Shown piece after piece: positions 9,408 to 19,443 of a DNA stretch of 64,000 nucleotides (the stretch's first letter is position 1; each line of letters opens with the position of its first letter). Made by a program: the position numbers and the translations under genes. Origin of the DNA: Dromiciops gliroides. Lineage: Eukaryota > Chordata > Mammalia > Microbiotheria > Microbiotheriidae. Under the pieces are notes generated by a model. That model had not been told where the DNA came from. It saw nothing but the letters and a program-made list of their open reading frames with translations, and ran no database searches. The DNA is taken from the NCBI RefSeq assembly GCF_019393635.1, contig NC_057864.1, positions 477,976,617 to 478,040,616 of the forward strand, read 5' to 3'.

Positions 9408-12064
9408 GTGGGAGGGGGCGGGGCGGGAAGCCCCGGGGCTGGGGCCGGGGGTCACTGCCCCTCCCATTTGTGTTTGGTCGAGCAAAGCCCTCCCCCCGGG
9501 GCTCCATCTGTCTAATGGGGGCGCTGACGTAGCTCCCCAAAGTCTGCCAAGCACCTGGCGGCCGGCCTTGGCCCGGGGTGTCTCCATTTCACAGTTGGGC
9601 AAACTAAGGCCGAGTCACGTGGCTTGTGGCTGCCCGGGGGTGGGGGGCATCCTTTCCTTCCCTTTAGCATCCCCAGCTCCCTTCCGCCTCCCGCGGGGAG
9701 CTCTTGTCCACCCTCCACCTGTGACCCATCTTCCCTCCTCAGACTCCCCCTTTGCGTTCCCCCAGCGAGGGGAGTGGGATCAGAGGCTCCTGGCCCTGAG
9801 TGGGCGGGGCTCTGTGGTCGGGGTCCCTCTGGTCTATTAGTGGGTGCCCCGCGCCCCCAGGCCACGACCTTGTGAAGTTCTCACCTGCTTTCCAAGCTCA
9901 CTTCAAATGCCTCCTCCTCCAGGGAGCCTGCCCTGATCCCTTTGAACCTCCCTCCCCACCTCCCAGGCTTTGAGTCCTGTGGTGGAGGCACAGACCCCGA
10001 CCAAGCGCTAAGTTACCGGAAGACTGGGCTTGTTAATGGTCCTGGCATTGCGCTGGGGGCCTTGGGTGAAGGCTTGAAAAGGCTGATGGGCATGGACTAG
10101 AAGGGAGGGACAGAAGAGTCAGCAACTTGAGGAGCCCAGGGGCTGGTCACTGGCTTGAGGACCACAGCCTGTCACTAGCCAGGCTTGACCAGCCAGGACG
10201 GGGCAGGGTAATCAAGTGGGAGCCAGCAATAGGCAGAGGAGAGACTTTAACACGCTAGAACCCAGGAGGGGGAGAAAGAAAGATCAATCATTAAAACATT
10301 CCCAGCTTCCTGGTAGGTGGTGCTGGGGACAGAGCCCTGAGTTCAAATTTGGCCTCAGACACTTGCCTTGGGAAGTCACTTTACCCCTGCCTGCCTCAGT
10401 TTCCTCATCTGTAAAATGAGGACATAATAGGACCTCCCTCCCAGGGTTGTAGTGAGGGTCAAAGGAGACAGTAGAGTACACAGCACAGTGCCTGGTGCAC
10501 ATAAGGAGATCATGGAGACTTGACCCTTGAAAATGAACTTTCTTGGGGCAGCTAGGTGACGCAGTGGATAGAGCACCAGCCCTGGATTCAGGACCTGAGT
10601 TCAAATCCAGGCTCAGACACTTAACAATTACTAGTTGTGTGACCCTAGGCAAGTCACTTAACCCCAATTGCCTCACCAAAAAAAAAAAGAAAGAAAGAAA
10701 AGAAAATCAACTTTGTCATGGCAGGACCTCTGTCTTTTCCTTTGCAGAAGACGGCCCATTTTATCTACTGTTTAGAGACCGGCTTAGCCATGGGAAAGGA
10801 GAAATCAGAGTTTGCTGGCTGGGCTTTTCCTTTCCCAGGAGTGGCTCTGATAAAGGACTTTGTTACTGCTGAGGAAGAGGCTGAACTGGTTCGATTAATG
10901 GATCAGGACGACTGGAAGCTTTCACAGTCTGGAAGGAGGAAACAGGTACAGCAGCTGCCAGGCGAGGCACGGCCCTTTGCAGAACTGTCTCTGGTCGCAG
11001 CCATAGGTGCTCCCGAATTCCTCCTTTCATGTCCATCTGGCTGTGATCTAGCACTTACCAGGTGTGTTGTCATCTTTAGCAGAAGCCCGAGCTCAGGGGG
11101 AGGCCACCGAGCCAGAAAGGTCTGCAGCTTGAAACACCCAATTCTGTCTGGGAATCGGCTCGGTGGAGGGCTCATCACCTACCGGTGGTGATCGTTTTGG
11201 CCAGAGCAGCCCCCGGAGACCGTCTCCTGAGGTGCCCAGGCCCTGCAGCCCCCCAGTACAGAGCTCAGTGCCTGTCCTTGCACGAGGCCCAATTTGGAGC
11301 TACAGACATCTGAGTTAGCAATCCAGTCTGCCCGGATGTCTGCTCGACCCCCCCAAGCACTTAGCTCAGATTTACTTAATAAGGGAGCTGCTTCAAGTGA
11401 AAATCACCACCCCTTCCCCTTGCCCTCTTCTGTTTCCTCTCTCCTACAGGACTATGGTCCCAAAGTCAACTTCAGGAAGCAGAAGCTCAAACCTGGTGCT
11501 TTTGATGGCCTGCCCAGCTTCAGCCGGGAGATCGTGCAGAGGATGGGGGCGCACCCCCTCCTGGAGAGGTTCCTGCCGGTCGAGCAGTGTAACCTGGACT
11601 ACCACCCCGAACGAGGCTCTGCGATCGACCCCCACTTGGACGACTCTTGGCTCTGGGGAGAGCGGCTGCTCAGCCTCAATCTGCTCTCGCCCACGGTGAT
11701 GTCCATGTCTCGGGACTGTGATGAGATGCTTCAGTTACTCTCCGCGGCCCCGAGGGGAATGAGAAACTCTGTGCAGAAGGACACAAAGGCAGGAGACCCT
11801 GAGGACGCCCAGGTCACCCGGAGGGCTGTTGTGTGTGACCAGGTGGAGGTGGCCATTCACTTGCCTGCCAGGTCCCTGCTCGTGTTGTTTGGAGCTGCCC
11901 GCTATCAGTGGAAGCACGCCATCCACCGCCAGCACATCCAGAGCCGCCGAATCTGTGCCACCTTTCGGGAGCTGTCGGCCGAGTTCTGTCCTGGAGGGAA
12001 GTGGGGGGAACTAGGGCAGGAACTCCTGCAAATAGCTCTGTCGTTCCAAGGAAAACCCGTGTGA
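9291..12064 (+). CDS. ALKBH4: ALKBH4, AlkB-family Fe(II)/2-oxoglutarate dioxygenase
   Basis: Complete gene in three coding exons, 9291-9407, 10748-10945 and 11450-12064, all GT-AG and phase 0, encoding 309 aa (human 302). Family knowledge: ALKBH4 removes a methyl group from Lys84 of actin and supports actomyosin function and cytokinesis; DNA 6mA activity has also been reported. Seen in the sequence: an N-terminal Cys cluster (C13, C15, C21, C24 in CGCKGVRTCLVCE), then GWAFPFPGV, QSGRRKQDYGPKVNF and the dioxygenase core. The iron ligands are H167 and D169 (PHLDD) with distal H261 (QWKHAIH), and the 2OG-binding arginines follow at 271-272 (SRRIC). All catalytic residues are present, so the gene looks functional. 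Start chosen at the ATG in the CpG island, which gives the conserved Cys cluster. Transcribed away from LRWD1 and tail-to-tail with ORAI2. Confidence 0.97.
10308..10505 (+). repeat. MIR/THER1-like SINE
   Basis: Shows GAGTTCAAATTTGGCCTCAG, then CTCAGTTTCCTCATCTGTAA, then the end CACAGTGCCTGGTGCACAT, the order expected for MIR. ALKBH4 intron 1. Confidence 0.75.
10545..10700 (+). repeat. marsupial tRNA-related SINE close to ALKBH4 exon 2
   Basis: Full length with an A/G-rich tail and near-perfect target duplication GAAAATGAACTTT / GAAAATCAACTTT. Its right duplicate ends about 34 bp before the exon 2 acceptor. Confidence 0.93.
10748..10945 (+). CDS. ALKBH4: ALKBH4 coding exon 2
   Basis: 66 codons, acceptor TTTCCTTTGCAG, donor GTACAG. 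Contains HFIYCLETG, GWAFPFPGV and AEEEAELVRLMD, close to human. A SINE with an intact target duplication ends only about 45 bp upstream of the acceptor. Confidence 0.96.
11450..12064 (+). CDS. ALKBH4: ALKBH4 coding exon 3 (catalytic core)
   Basis: 204 codons plus TGA; acceptor TCTCTCCTACAG. Encodes the double-stranded beta-helix with H167, D169, H261 and the basic 2OG site, ending ALSFQGKPV (human ALSFQGRPV). The segment around residues 195-225 between LLSPTV and VEVAIHLPARS is variable, as in other mammals. Confidence 0.97.
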   Translation, partial: DYGPKVNFRKQKLKPGAFDGLPSFSREIVQRMGAHPLLERFLPVEQCNLDYHPERGSAIDPHLDDSWLWGERLLSLNLLSPTVMSMSRDCDEMLQLLSAAPRGMRNSVQKDTKAGDPEDAQVTRRAVVCDQVEVAIHLPARSLLVLFGAARYQWKHAIHRQHIQSRRICATFRELSAEFCPGGKWGELGQELLQIALSFQGKPV

Positions 12065-12524
12065 CAAGGCCAGAGGAAGGGAGCCGGCACCCAGATTTGT
12101 CACGAAACAAGTCCAGGGCCTGGTGGCACTGCTGCACCTGCAAGCCTTGGATTCGTAACAGGATGACTTTAGTTGGGCTGCACAGTCTGAAGAAGAGCAC
12201 TTTGGGAATTCTCATCTTGTTGTTGTCTTGGAAAGAAGCCAGGCTGAGGGCCTGGGCAGAGTAAAGGTAGAGCGGGAGAGGGCAGGAAGAATGGTGATGC
12301 GGCAGCCCTGGCCACGCTGGGGAGGGCTGCTCTACCTTGGCACCCCCTCCTCCCAGCTCGCCTGAGAAGATCCAGCCCTTTGATTGGTGGGCCTTTGCCT
12401 ATGGATGTTTCCATGAGGGGAAAAGGCCCCTAATTGCATCTGCTTCACCCAAATTAGTGTAAGACTCTAGGGGTCATTCTAAATATACACAACATTCTGT
12501 GTGTTATGGAAGGATGAGCGTTGC

Positions 12525-12530
12525 ATTAAA
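12525..12530 (+). terminator. ALKBH4 poly(A) signal ATTAAA
   Basis: ATTAAA 460 bp after the stop codon, followed by a T-rich then TG-rich stretch (TTCTGATGTGATG), as expected for cleavage near 12545. It would give a short 3'UTR. Confidence 0.5.
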
Positions 12531-13494
12531 CACATGTTTTTTTAAAGTTCTGATGTGATGAAAGATTGAGGGTCTGGCCTTAATGACAGACTCGCTGCTG
12601 GTGTGATAATCGTGGGCTACATCTAACAGAGGCTGGGTGGCTTGAGCTGGGGTTGAGCAGGGGTTGGGGTGGCCCACCTGGGTTTCAAGAATCCGTGTAC
12701 AAGATGGGACAGAAATGATGGCCTTTCAGGAGAGGCTAGACCCAACATCCTGCGATACAGGCCCACGCTCCTAGCAGAGGTTCTTGTTACGAGATGTGGA
12801 TATTCTCACATTTCTGGAATTTTCAAATTGAGAGAGACAACTTAAGATCCTTCAAGATCACTCACTCCCATCCCCTTCTTTACCAGGTAGGAGATTTCAT
12901 CCCCAGCTAAATCTAAGGTCCCCCAGCTAATGCACAGCAGAGCTGGAATGAGAGCCCAAGTTTGCTGAAGTGCTCTCTCCATTGGTTTATCTTCACTACT
13001 TCCTCATCATGGCTTTCTAAAGAATGGCCTTCCATTTTAATAGGGCATTTTTACGTAAGGACATGATAATTCATCTTATCCCGTGTCTTCTCTTCCAGAT
13101 GACTTCAGAAAATAGTTTTGTTTATTTACTTTGAGTTCTAAATTTGGGCACAGGCTAAGCAATGATAATTCATCAACTCGAGTTGTGATAGTTTAGATCC
13201 CCTGCCCAACCTGGCAAGGGTGCTTCTGTTCCCTTAGCCAACACTGTAAGGGTATTCCAGTTCCCATACAAGAACCCCCTAGGGGTTCTTCTGGACTGAA
13301 ATAGTCACAGGAAATCTAGCCCAATCCCAGCCTGTAAGACCCCAGGGGAACCAAACTAGTTCTAGAGGTTGGGTCAACACAGGTTTTAAGGGACTTGGGA
13401 AGATTCAGGGTGAACTAGGGAGCACAATCTAGAATAGGGGTTCTTAATCTGGCATCTGAATTTGTTTTTAAAATTTTTTAAAATATTTTGCTAT

Positions 13495-13644
13495 GGGGCA
13501 GCTAGGTGGTGCAGTGGATAGAGCACCGGCCCTGGATTCAGGAGGACCTGAGTTCAAATCCGGCCTCAAGACACTTGATACTTACTAGCTGTGTGACCCT
13601 GGGCAAGTCACTTAACCCCAATTGCCTCACCAAAAAATATATAT
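13495..13644 (+). repeat. marsupial tRNA-related SINE
   Basis: Target duplication ATATTTTGCTAT on both sides (13483-13494, 13645-13656); it splits an older repeat. The tail ends in AT dinucleotides. Confidence 0.93.
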
Positions 13645-14673
13645 ATATTTTGCTATATTCAACAAAATTGGTTTCCTTTGCAATGTTCTATATTTTATCT
13701 TATGCATTTAATAATATAGATCTGAGAAGAGGTTCATGCCACAAAGACCCCGTTTGAGCATCCTGGGACCAGCAGTTTGTTCCTACAGCCAATTCCATCT
13801 CCCTGGGTCTGTCATCCAGGCTAGACGGACATCATCCCAGGCCCTAGCCAGTTTAAACCTGGGCCAAAGGGACCTCCTAAGCCCACCTCATTCCTCTTAC
13901 CTTCAGGTAGGGCAATTTTGAGGGTAGGATGACAAAACAAATAGTTATTGGTCTCGCTGCCTCCCCTTCCTCTCCCACGCGAAGGCGGCTAGTGCAGGAG
14001 CTGTGTGTTCAGCTCAGCATGGCTTGATGGTTGGAGTTGGAGAAATGGGTCCATCACAAACCAAACCTCTAGTCAGCTCGGTCTATCAAGTTTATCTAGT
14101 CAAGGCCACACTTCCTTGGGGGTTGGAGTTTGAGAGGATGACATTCGATACCAGTATTGAGCCCGGGAGCCAGGTCAGGGTTATTCTAATCATTTTAAAA
14201 GTCACGACCTGAAGATGATCATTCCAAATCCTATAGCTGTACGGGTGGCTGTTAAAACCAAACAGAAACAAAACCACTTGGAAATCAGGAGGATGACAAT
14301 TTAGCAACATCCTAGCACAGACTGCCTTGGATTTTCAACAGGTGTGGAGATCTGTGGGGGAAAAACCCAAAACAAAATGCTTTTTCTAAACTGAGTTTAC
14401 AAATGATGTCACCCGCTGCCTTGTATACACTAAATTCCCCAAATGCAAGTTAGAATCAGAATGTTAGAGCTAAGAGGGCCCTTGGAGACCACCAGGCCCA
14501 ATTGCCTCCACCCCTTTTTAAAGAGGAAATAAGGACCAGAGAAGGGACGGGGGTGTTGTCTGGGGAGTTGGGACTTGAACCCAGATCTTACCTGGGGCTT
14601 TTTCTACTCTAGCTGCCGGCATCGTGAAAAGTGAAGCTTCAACCTCTACAAGGGGCCTTTATTAAAATTTTAT

Positions 14674-14825
14674 GTGGGGGCGGCTAGGTGGTGCAGCAGA
14701 TAGAGCACCGGCTCTGGATTCAGGAGGACCTGAGTTCAAATCCGGCCTCAGACACTTGACACTTACTAGCTGTGTGACCCTGGGCAAGTCACTTAACCCC
14801 AATTGCCTCACCCCCACCCCCACGC
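14674..14825 (+). repeat. marsupial tRNA-related SINE
   Basis: Full length; the tail is C-rich (CACCCCCACCCCCACG) instead of A-rich, with flanks AAATTTTATGTG / AAAATTATGTG as the likely target duplication. Confidence 0.9.
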
Positions 14826-15370
14826 CCAAAAATTATGTGATGAGTCTGACTCACACCAATGGGGCTCATCCATTGTTCAATCACAGAACTGATGATTTGC
14901 TCCCGTTCAACTGGGTAGGAATTGAGAGAGGCTCTGCCCCACCCACCCAGCTAGCAGCTCATTCATTCATTCTTCCTTCCATACCCAGACCCTTCAGTGA
15001 TGCCTTTGAATGCTGATCCCTTTCCCTGCAGTCTCAGATAAAAGGGGTGAAGATGCCCAACATTTAAGTCATGCCTAGTGTTCATCCTAATTGGTTTAGT
15101 TTGGGTAGTTATCTCACCTTGAGAGGGGAAATGTCTCTCTTTGAACAACAGGAATACGGCCATCTCTGAGGCATCTAAGTAACACTAGAAGGCCTTTTAA
15201 GGCTTTAAAAAACTTTTAGTTAGGAGCATCTAGGGGTCCTTAAAAGAAGGGTGAATAACAAGGCGATGGGCCTAATGGCCTTCTAAGATCACATCCATCC
15301 ATGTGATTCTATGAAAGTTTTGGTCTTTGAAACTACACAAAATCGGACAAGCTTTTTATGGCTTCAGTTA

Positions 15371-15376
15371 TTTATT
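15371..15376 (-). terminator. ORAI2 distal poly(A) signal AATAAA (candidate)
   Basis: TTTATT on the plus strand, AATAAA in the gene direction, followed by TG-rich TTTTGTGTAGTTTC. It would give a 3'UTR of about 3.5 kb, which suits the long 3'UTR of mammalian ORAI2. Nearer AATAAA hexamers exist at about 18834, 16200 and 16045, so several ends are possible. Confidence 0.5.
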
Positions 15377-17234
15377 CAGCTCATGTGGAAGAGGGATTAT
15401 GTACAATATATATGCTTTACATGATTTCCATGCACTGATAAAGATTAAAGCCACCCAGAGGTATGACTGTCTCCCCAAATGCCACCTTTATTGCCTTTGA
15501 GGTTGGATCATTCTGTTGTAAAAGAGACCTCACTTGAAAATGTGATTTTTTTTGCTGGATGCTTAAAAATATCCGGCCTTCTTGACTAAAATACAAATGA
15601 GTGAATTTTGAAACCATGACAAATATCAAATGGAGGTGCTCTATATTCGGAGTCATCTCCAAATATTTGAGGGCTAAGGTTTGACAAGCACTGAAGGCTG
15701 GGACAGAGAAGTGTTCTGTCAGCTAGGACTTAATTAGAAAATAATAGGCCAACCTGCTCCCTTGTGCCTTCGGATTTGAGTTTAGCTGGAACAAGTGCAG
15801 GGAGACCCCCACACTCCCCAGAGTGGGAGCCAACAATGGTTCTGAACCTCCAGAGCAGTCCAAGGACTGGAGGAGTCAGGGCATCACCAAGGGTCAATCA
15901 ACTGACAAGTAATTGATCCATTACGCTACGGTAATTCTTGCGAGACCATCCCTAAACAATGTGCAGCTTTGGAGAACTGGAACCCAAGAGCCCACCAAGG
16001 TTTGTTTTTCCAGATTTTTTTTTTCCTAGTTTGCAACCTAATTTGCTCACTTTATTGGCTGCAATCAATTCCATGTGCTGTCACACCCACAGCGGACAGA
16101 ACAGAAGACAGCTTCGCAAAGGCCCAAAGGGGACTTCTGGGTCCCCCATGGCGGAGGAGGTAATACCTCTCCAACAGCACTGCTGCTTCTGTTCCACATT
16201 TATTATGAGATGGGCCCAAGTCTCGAAGGCAGTATTTGTTCTAACAGCCGCTCTGAGTAGGGTCAACTTTGGCCAGAAAACTGACAGCTCCTTTTAAAAG
16301 TCTGGAGGCCCTTAGGTGGCAGCTCAGGGCCATCCAGCCACAGCAGTAGGAAGCTTAAAGCTCCACGGCACATCTGTGGCTGGGCCAGGAATTCTAGGTA
16401 AGAATAGGAGGCCAAGGTGTCTCGCAGTGACCGGTCTCGAGCTCCCTTGTGGATCATATTGGAGAAGAGCCAGGATGTCTCTGCACAGTGCTCCTTGTGC
16501 ATCATGTTGCCAAATGCAAAGCTGTCTTCGTGCGGGGATCTCGACTTACATATTTTTGCAGGGCTTACAATGGTAAATCAAGCATGTCCAATGAGATTAA
16601 AGGGCACAGATCCAACAGAAACACATTAAAGAGAAATGTCTAAACGCTGTTGTGTGGGGGCACGCCAGACAAGTATTTCAAGATTTGTCTTCGGCTTAAT
16701 GGGACGGAACTTCGCAGGCCCGCCATGGCTAGCGTGGCCTGGTGGCACCAAGTGGCGACCATGACCGTGCACGTGGCCAGGCTTCAGCAGTGTCTGGGCC
16801 ACCACTGCGGCCTTCAACAACTCAGGGTCGCTTTTGTGCTCGCAACATCACAGCAACAACTTCTATTAGGAATTCCCCACATCCCTCACAGGAAAGCGCT
16901 TCACATTTCAAGGAGATGTTTTTAACATCGTTGGCAAGAGCGTGTTGCTCCATAGGCCTTCAAGGACGTCATAAGCAGAGGTGGCATAGGCTCTCAGAAG
17001 TAACTCGGTTAAGCTGCCATTAGAGATAAGGGGCCCACGGAACTCCACAGGCATCTGTAAGGACAAGCACAAAGCTTGCCAGTGACGGCAGGGCTTGTTT
17101 CATGTAAATACAACCAAGGCCATCCATTCCAAACCTTCTGACTCAGAGATGACCCTGACAAGCACCAGGGGAACCCTGAGGTCCACGGCCACTTGGATTC
17201 TTCTCAGAGGACACGAGATGGGGACGTCTCTTTT

Positions 17235-17625
17235 GTGTCATGGACCCTTTGGGCAGTCTGGTTAAGCCTACAGACTCAGAATTCATTTTTTAAAAATTTA
17301 CAATGGGGGGCAGCTAGGTGGCACAGTGGAAAGAGCACTGGTCTTGGATTCAGGAGGACCTGAGTTCAAATTTGGCCTCAGACCCTTGATACTTACTAGC
17401 TGTGTAACCCTGGGCAAGTCACTTAACCCCAATTGCCTCACCCCAAAAATAATAATAATAATAATAATTTATAATGGGAAGAGATGCTAAATTTCAGTTA
17501 GAGGTTATAGTGAAAACAGATGTACTTTCTTCCCATCCAAGTTTGTGAGCCCCCTAAAGTCTACCCATGGCCTCCTAATGTATTTGTGAACCCCAGGTTA
17601 AGAACCCTTCCTGAGACGATCCTAC
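17235..17625. repeat. hAT-like DNA transposon relic split by a SINE
   Basis: Left part GTGTCATGGACCCTTTGG, right part GTGAACCCCAGGTTAAGAACCC, with the SINE at 17305-17468 between them. Similar relics lie near 6127-6260 and 13430-13720. Family assignment tentative. Confidence 0.45.
17305..17468 (+). repeat. marsupial tRNA-related SINE in ORAI2 3'UTR
   Basis: Full length, (AAT)n tail, target duplication AATTTACAATGGG / AATTTATAATGGG. Antisense to the probable ORAI2 3'UTR. Confidence 0.92.
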
Positions 17626-18897
17626 TCTGACCAGTAATCATGGTGGAGAAGCAATTAGGTCAATCTTTTAACCTTACAGAAAGGAAATGCAGACCTGGGT
17701 CTTCACAAGAAGTTACAGTGGTCCTACTGAGCCACAAAGCCAATCGGTCTAAGTGCAAGCTGGTGGGCCTTGCTGGGGTCCACGGCCCAGATCAGAGCAA
17801 TTAAAATAGCCCCCCCCCCCCCCGAGAGTGAGGGGATGAGAGCAAGACCCAAGTGACCTCTGAGGGAGGTCCCTTCCAACTCCAAAAGCCCTGTGATCCA
17901 GAGAGGGGGACAGGAAGCCTCAGGGATGCTATCCCTCAAGTGGGCCTGCTGGGAAGATGACCCTAACCTGTCTCTCCCACCAGGGGACTGGATATAGTTT
18001 TATCAAACAGGATGCCCCTCAGGGACGGGTAAGAAGGCTTTGCAGCTCGCCCAAGACATGCTTTCCAAATGTCACAGGGCAGCGGTGGGCTGCACATCTG
18101 GGAGAGCGCAGGATGCGCCAGGGAATGCGGGGTGGAAGGAAAAAATCTTTGGCAGCTTTGGTGAGTCCTAGGAATAAGTCTCCTATCCCTGACTGCCCAG
18201 AGGGTGTCAGTGACTCACGGGCAAGGGGGCGGATGGTGCGCGCGGCTTCTTGGCGATTTACACGACTGCCTGCTCCCAGCACATCTGCACGACCTCCTGG
18301 GCTCAGAACACATGACCATACCAGGATTCCAGGTGCATCTTCACCGCCCTTCCTCCCCGGGGTGTAGAGGCCACAGCAAGAGGCCAGGAAGGGAGACTCA
18401 GCTCCAGGCACTGTCCCGGATCATTCCTTGTTAGCGACTTGTAGGAAAAGGGGTGATTATGTGGCCACTTCCGACACTGAGGCTCTTCTTAAAAGCCAGC
18501 ACCTCTGCTGAAGCCCAGGAAAGATCCCGCCCCACCATGCATGCCCATGCCTCAGGAGGCCGGTCTCTTCACCTCCCAAAATAGTTTACTTTTGTTACAT
18601 GGGAAGGGAAAGGGAAACTTACTCTTGGCAACAGTTTCTTATTTAAAAATCTTTCCATTATCTCAGGGATCGTTTCCCACAGATTGCTATGGTATTGAGA
18701 CTGAATAAAATGTTGGTCTTGAACTACTTGGCCGTGTCTAAGCAGCCTCACAGAAACAGGAGTTAACAATCTGGATTTTTACAATTCCAAAAAACTCAAG
18801 CAACGCTTGCGCTCCCGTGAACAAAATGCCTGTTTTATTTCCAGCTTTTCTGCCCTTGACAAAGATGCGCCCCCCGCCCCCCAGGGTGTCCAGCTAC

Positions 18898-19443
18898 TCA
18901 CACAACCTGCAAGCTCCTCTCATGGCCGTCCAATTGGACTTTCAGTTTGTGAAGCTCCTCTATCTCCCGATTGTGCCGCTCAGTTTTGTGTCGGACCAAG
19001 GAACGGTAGAAGTGAATGGTGAACACCACGAAGATGAGACCCACAGGCACCATGATGATGGTGGACACCAGGGCAGCCTGCCAGCCCGTGTGGCTGGTTG
19101 GCCCTGGCTTGGAATTAGGCCCGTCTTTCGCACTCGAGTCCACAGGGAGGAATTTGATCCAGCACAGGAGCACCACCTCTGCCAGGAAGAGGAGGATCCC
19201 CAGAACGGTAGAGAAGCCCCAGGCCAGCTCAATGTAGGGGTGCATGCGCTCATGGGGGGACTCACTGATGGAGTTCAGGTTGTGGATGTTGCTCACAGCT
19301 TCCACATTGGGCAGGATGCAAGTGCTAATGAGGAGGGCAAAGAGGTGGACGGCCACCAGCACCGTAGTGCAGGCGCTGAAGGCGATGAGGAGCATCTGGG
19401 GGTACTGGTATTGCATCTCCAACTGCACCTCCACCATGGCCAC
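18898..19443 (-). CDS. ORAI2: ORAI2 second coding exon
   Basis: Acceptor CCTTTGTCTCGCAG followed by VAMVEVQLE, then 181 codons and TGA. Encodes the pore glutamate, TM2-TM4 and the C-terminal coiled coil (ends ERSLQVV). Confidence 0.98.
   Translation of the reverse strand: MAMVEVQLEMQYQYPQMLLIAFSACTTVLVAVHLFALLISTCILPNVEAVSNIHNLNSISESPHERMHPYIELAWGFSTVLGILLFLAEVVLLCWIKFLPVDSSAKDGPNSKPGPTSHTGWQAALVSTIIMVPVGLIFVVFTIHFYRSLVRHKTERHNREIEELHKLKVQLDGHERSLQVV

Larger units (their letters stand above)
8380..9860. promoter_or_regulatory. CpG island, shared LRWD1/ALKBH4 divergent promoter
   Basis: GC-rich DNA with many undamaged CpGs, strongest from 8860 to 9480. It holds the first exons of both genes; the two start codons face away from each other with 323 bp between them. 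The non-coding core has an ETS-like CCGGAAG at 9155-9161, an E-box CACGTG at about 9184 and a ZNF143-like site at 9205-9218. The same head-to-head pair exists in human. The shared promoter is inferred from layout and base composition. Confidence 0.85.
12546..15370. other. ALKBH4-ORAI2 tail-to-tail spacer
   Basis: No exon seen. Contains a hAT-like relic around 13430-13720 split by a SINE (13495-13644), a MIR-like fragment on the minus strand near 14449-14600 and a SINE at 14674-14825. The remaining sequence looks unique and non-coding. Confidence 0.7.
15371..18897 (-). other. ORAI2: probable ORAI2 3'UTR
   Basis: Continuous sequence after the ORAI2 stop codon with no splice-supported exon. It includes a SINE (about 17305-17468) inserted in antisense to ORAI2 within an older hAT-like relic. 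The extent is inferred from the distal AATAAA only. Confidence 0.5.

Noticed and set aside
7984-9840. Several long open frames (up to 317 aa) on both strands across the LRWD1/ALKBH4 island
   Set aside because: High GC removes stop codons by chance. The frames overlap on both strands, have low-complexity Ala/Gly/Pro/Arg composition, and ignore the clear exon structure of LRWD1 and ALKBH4.
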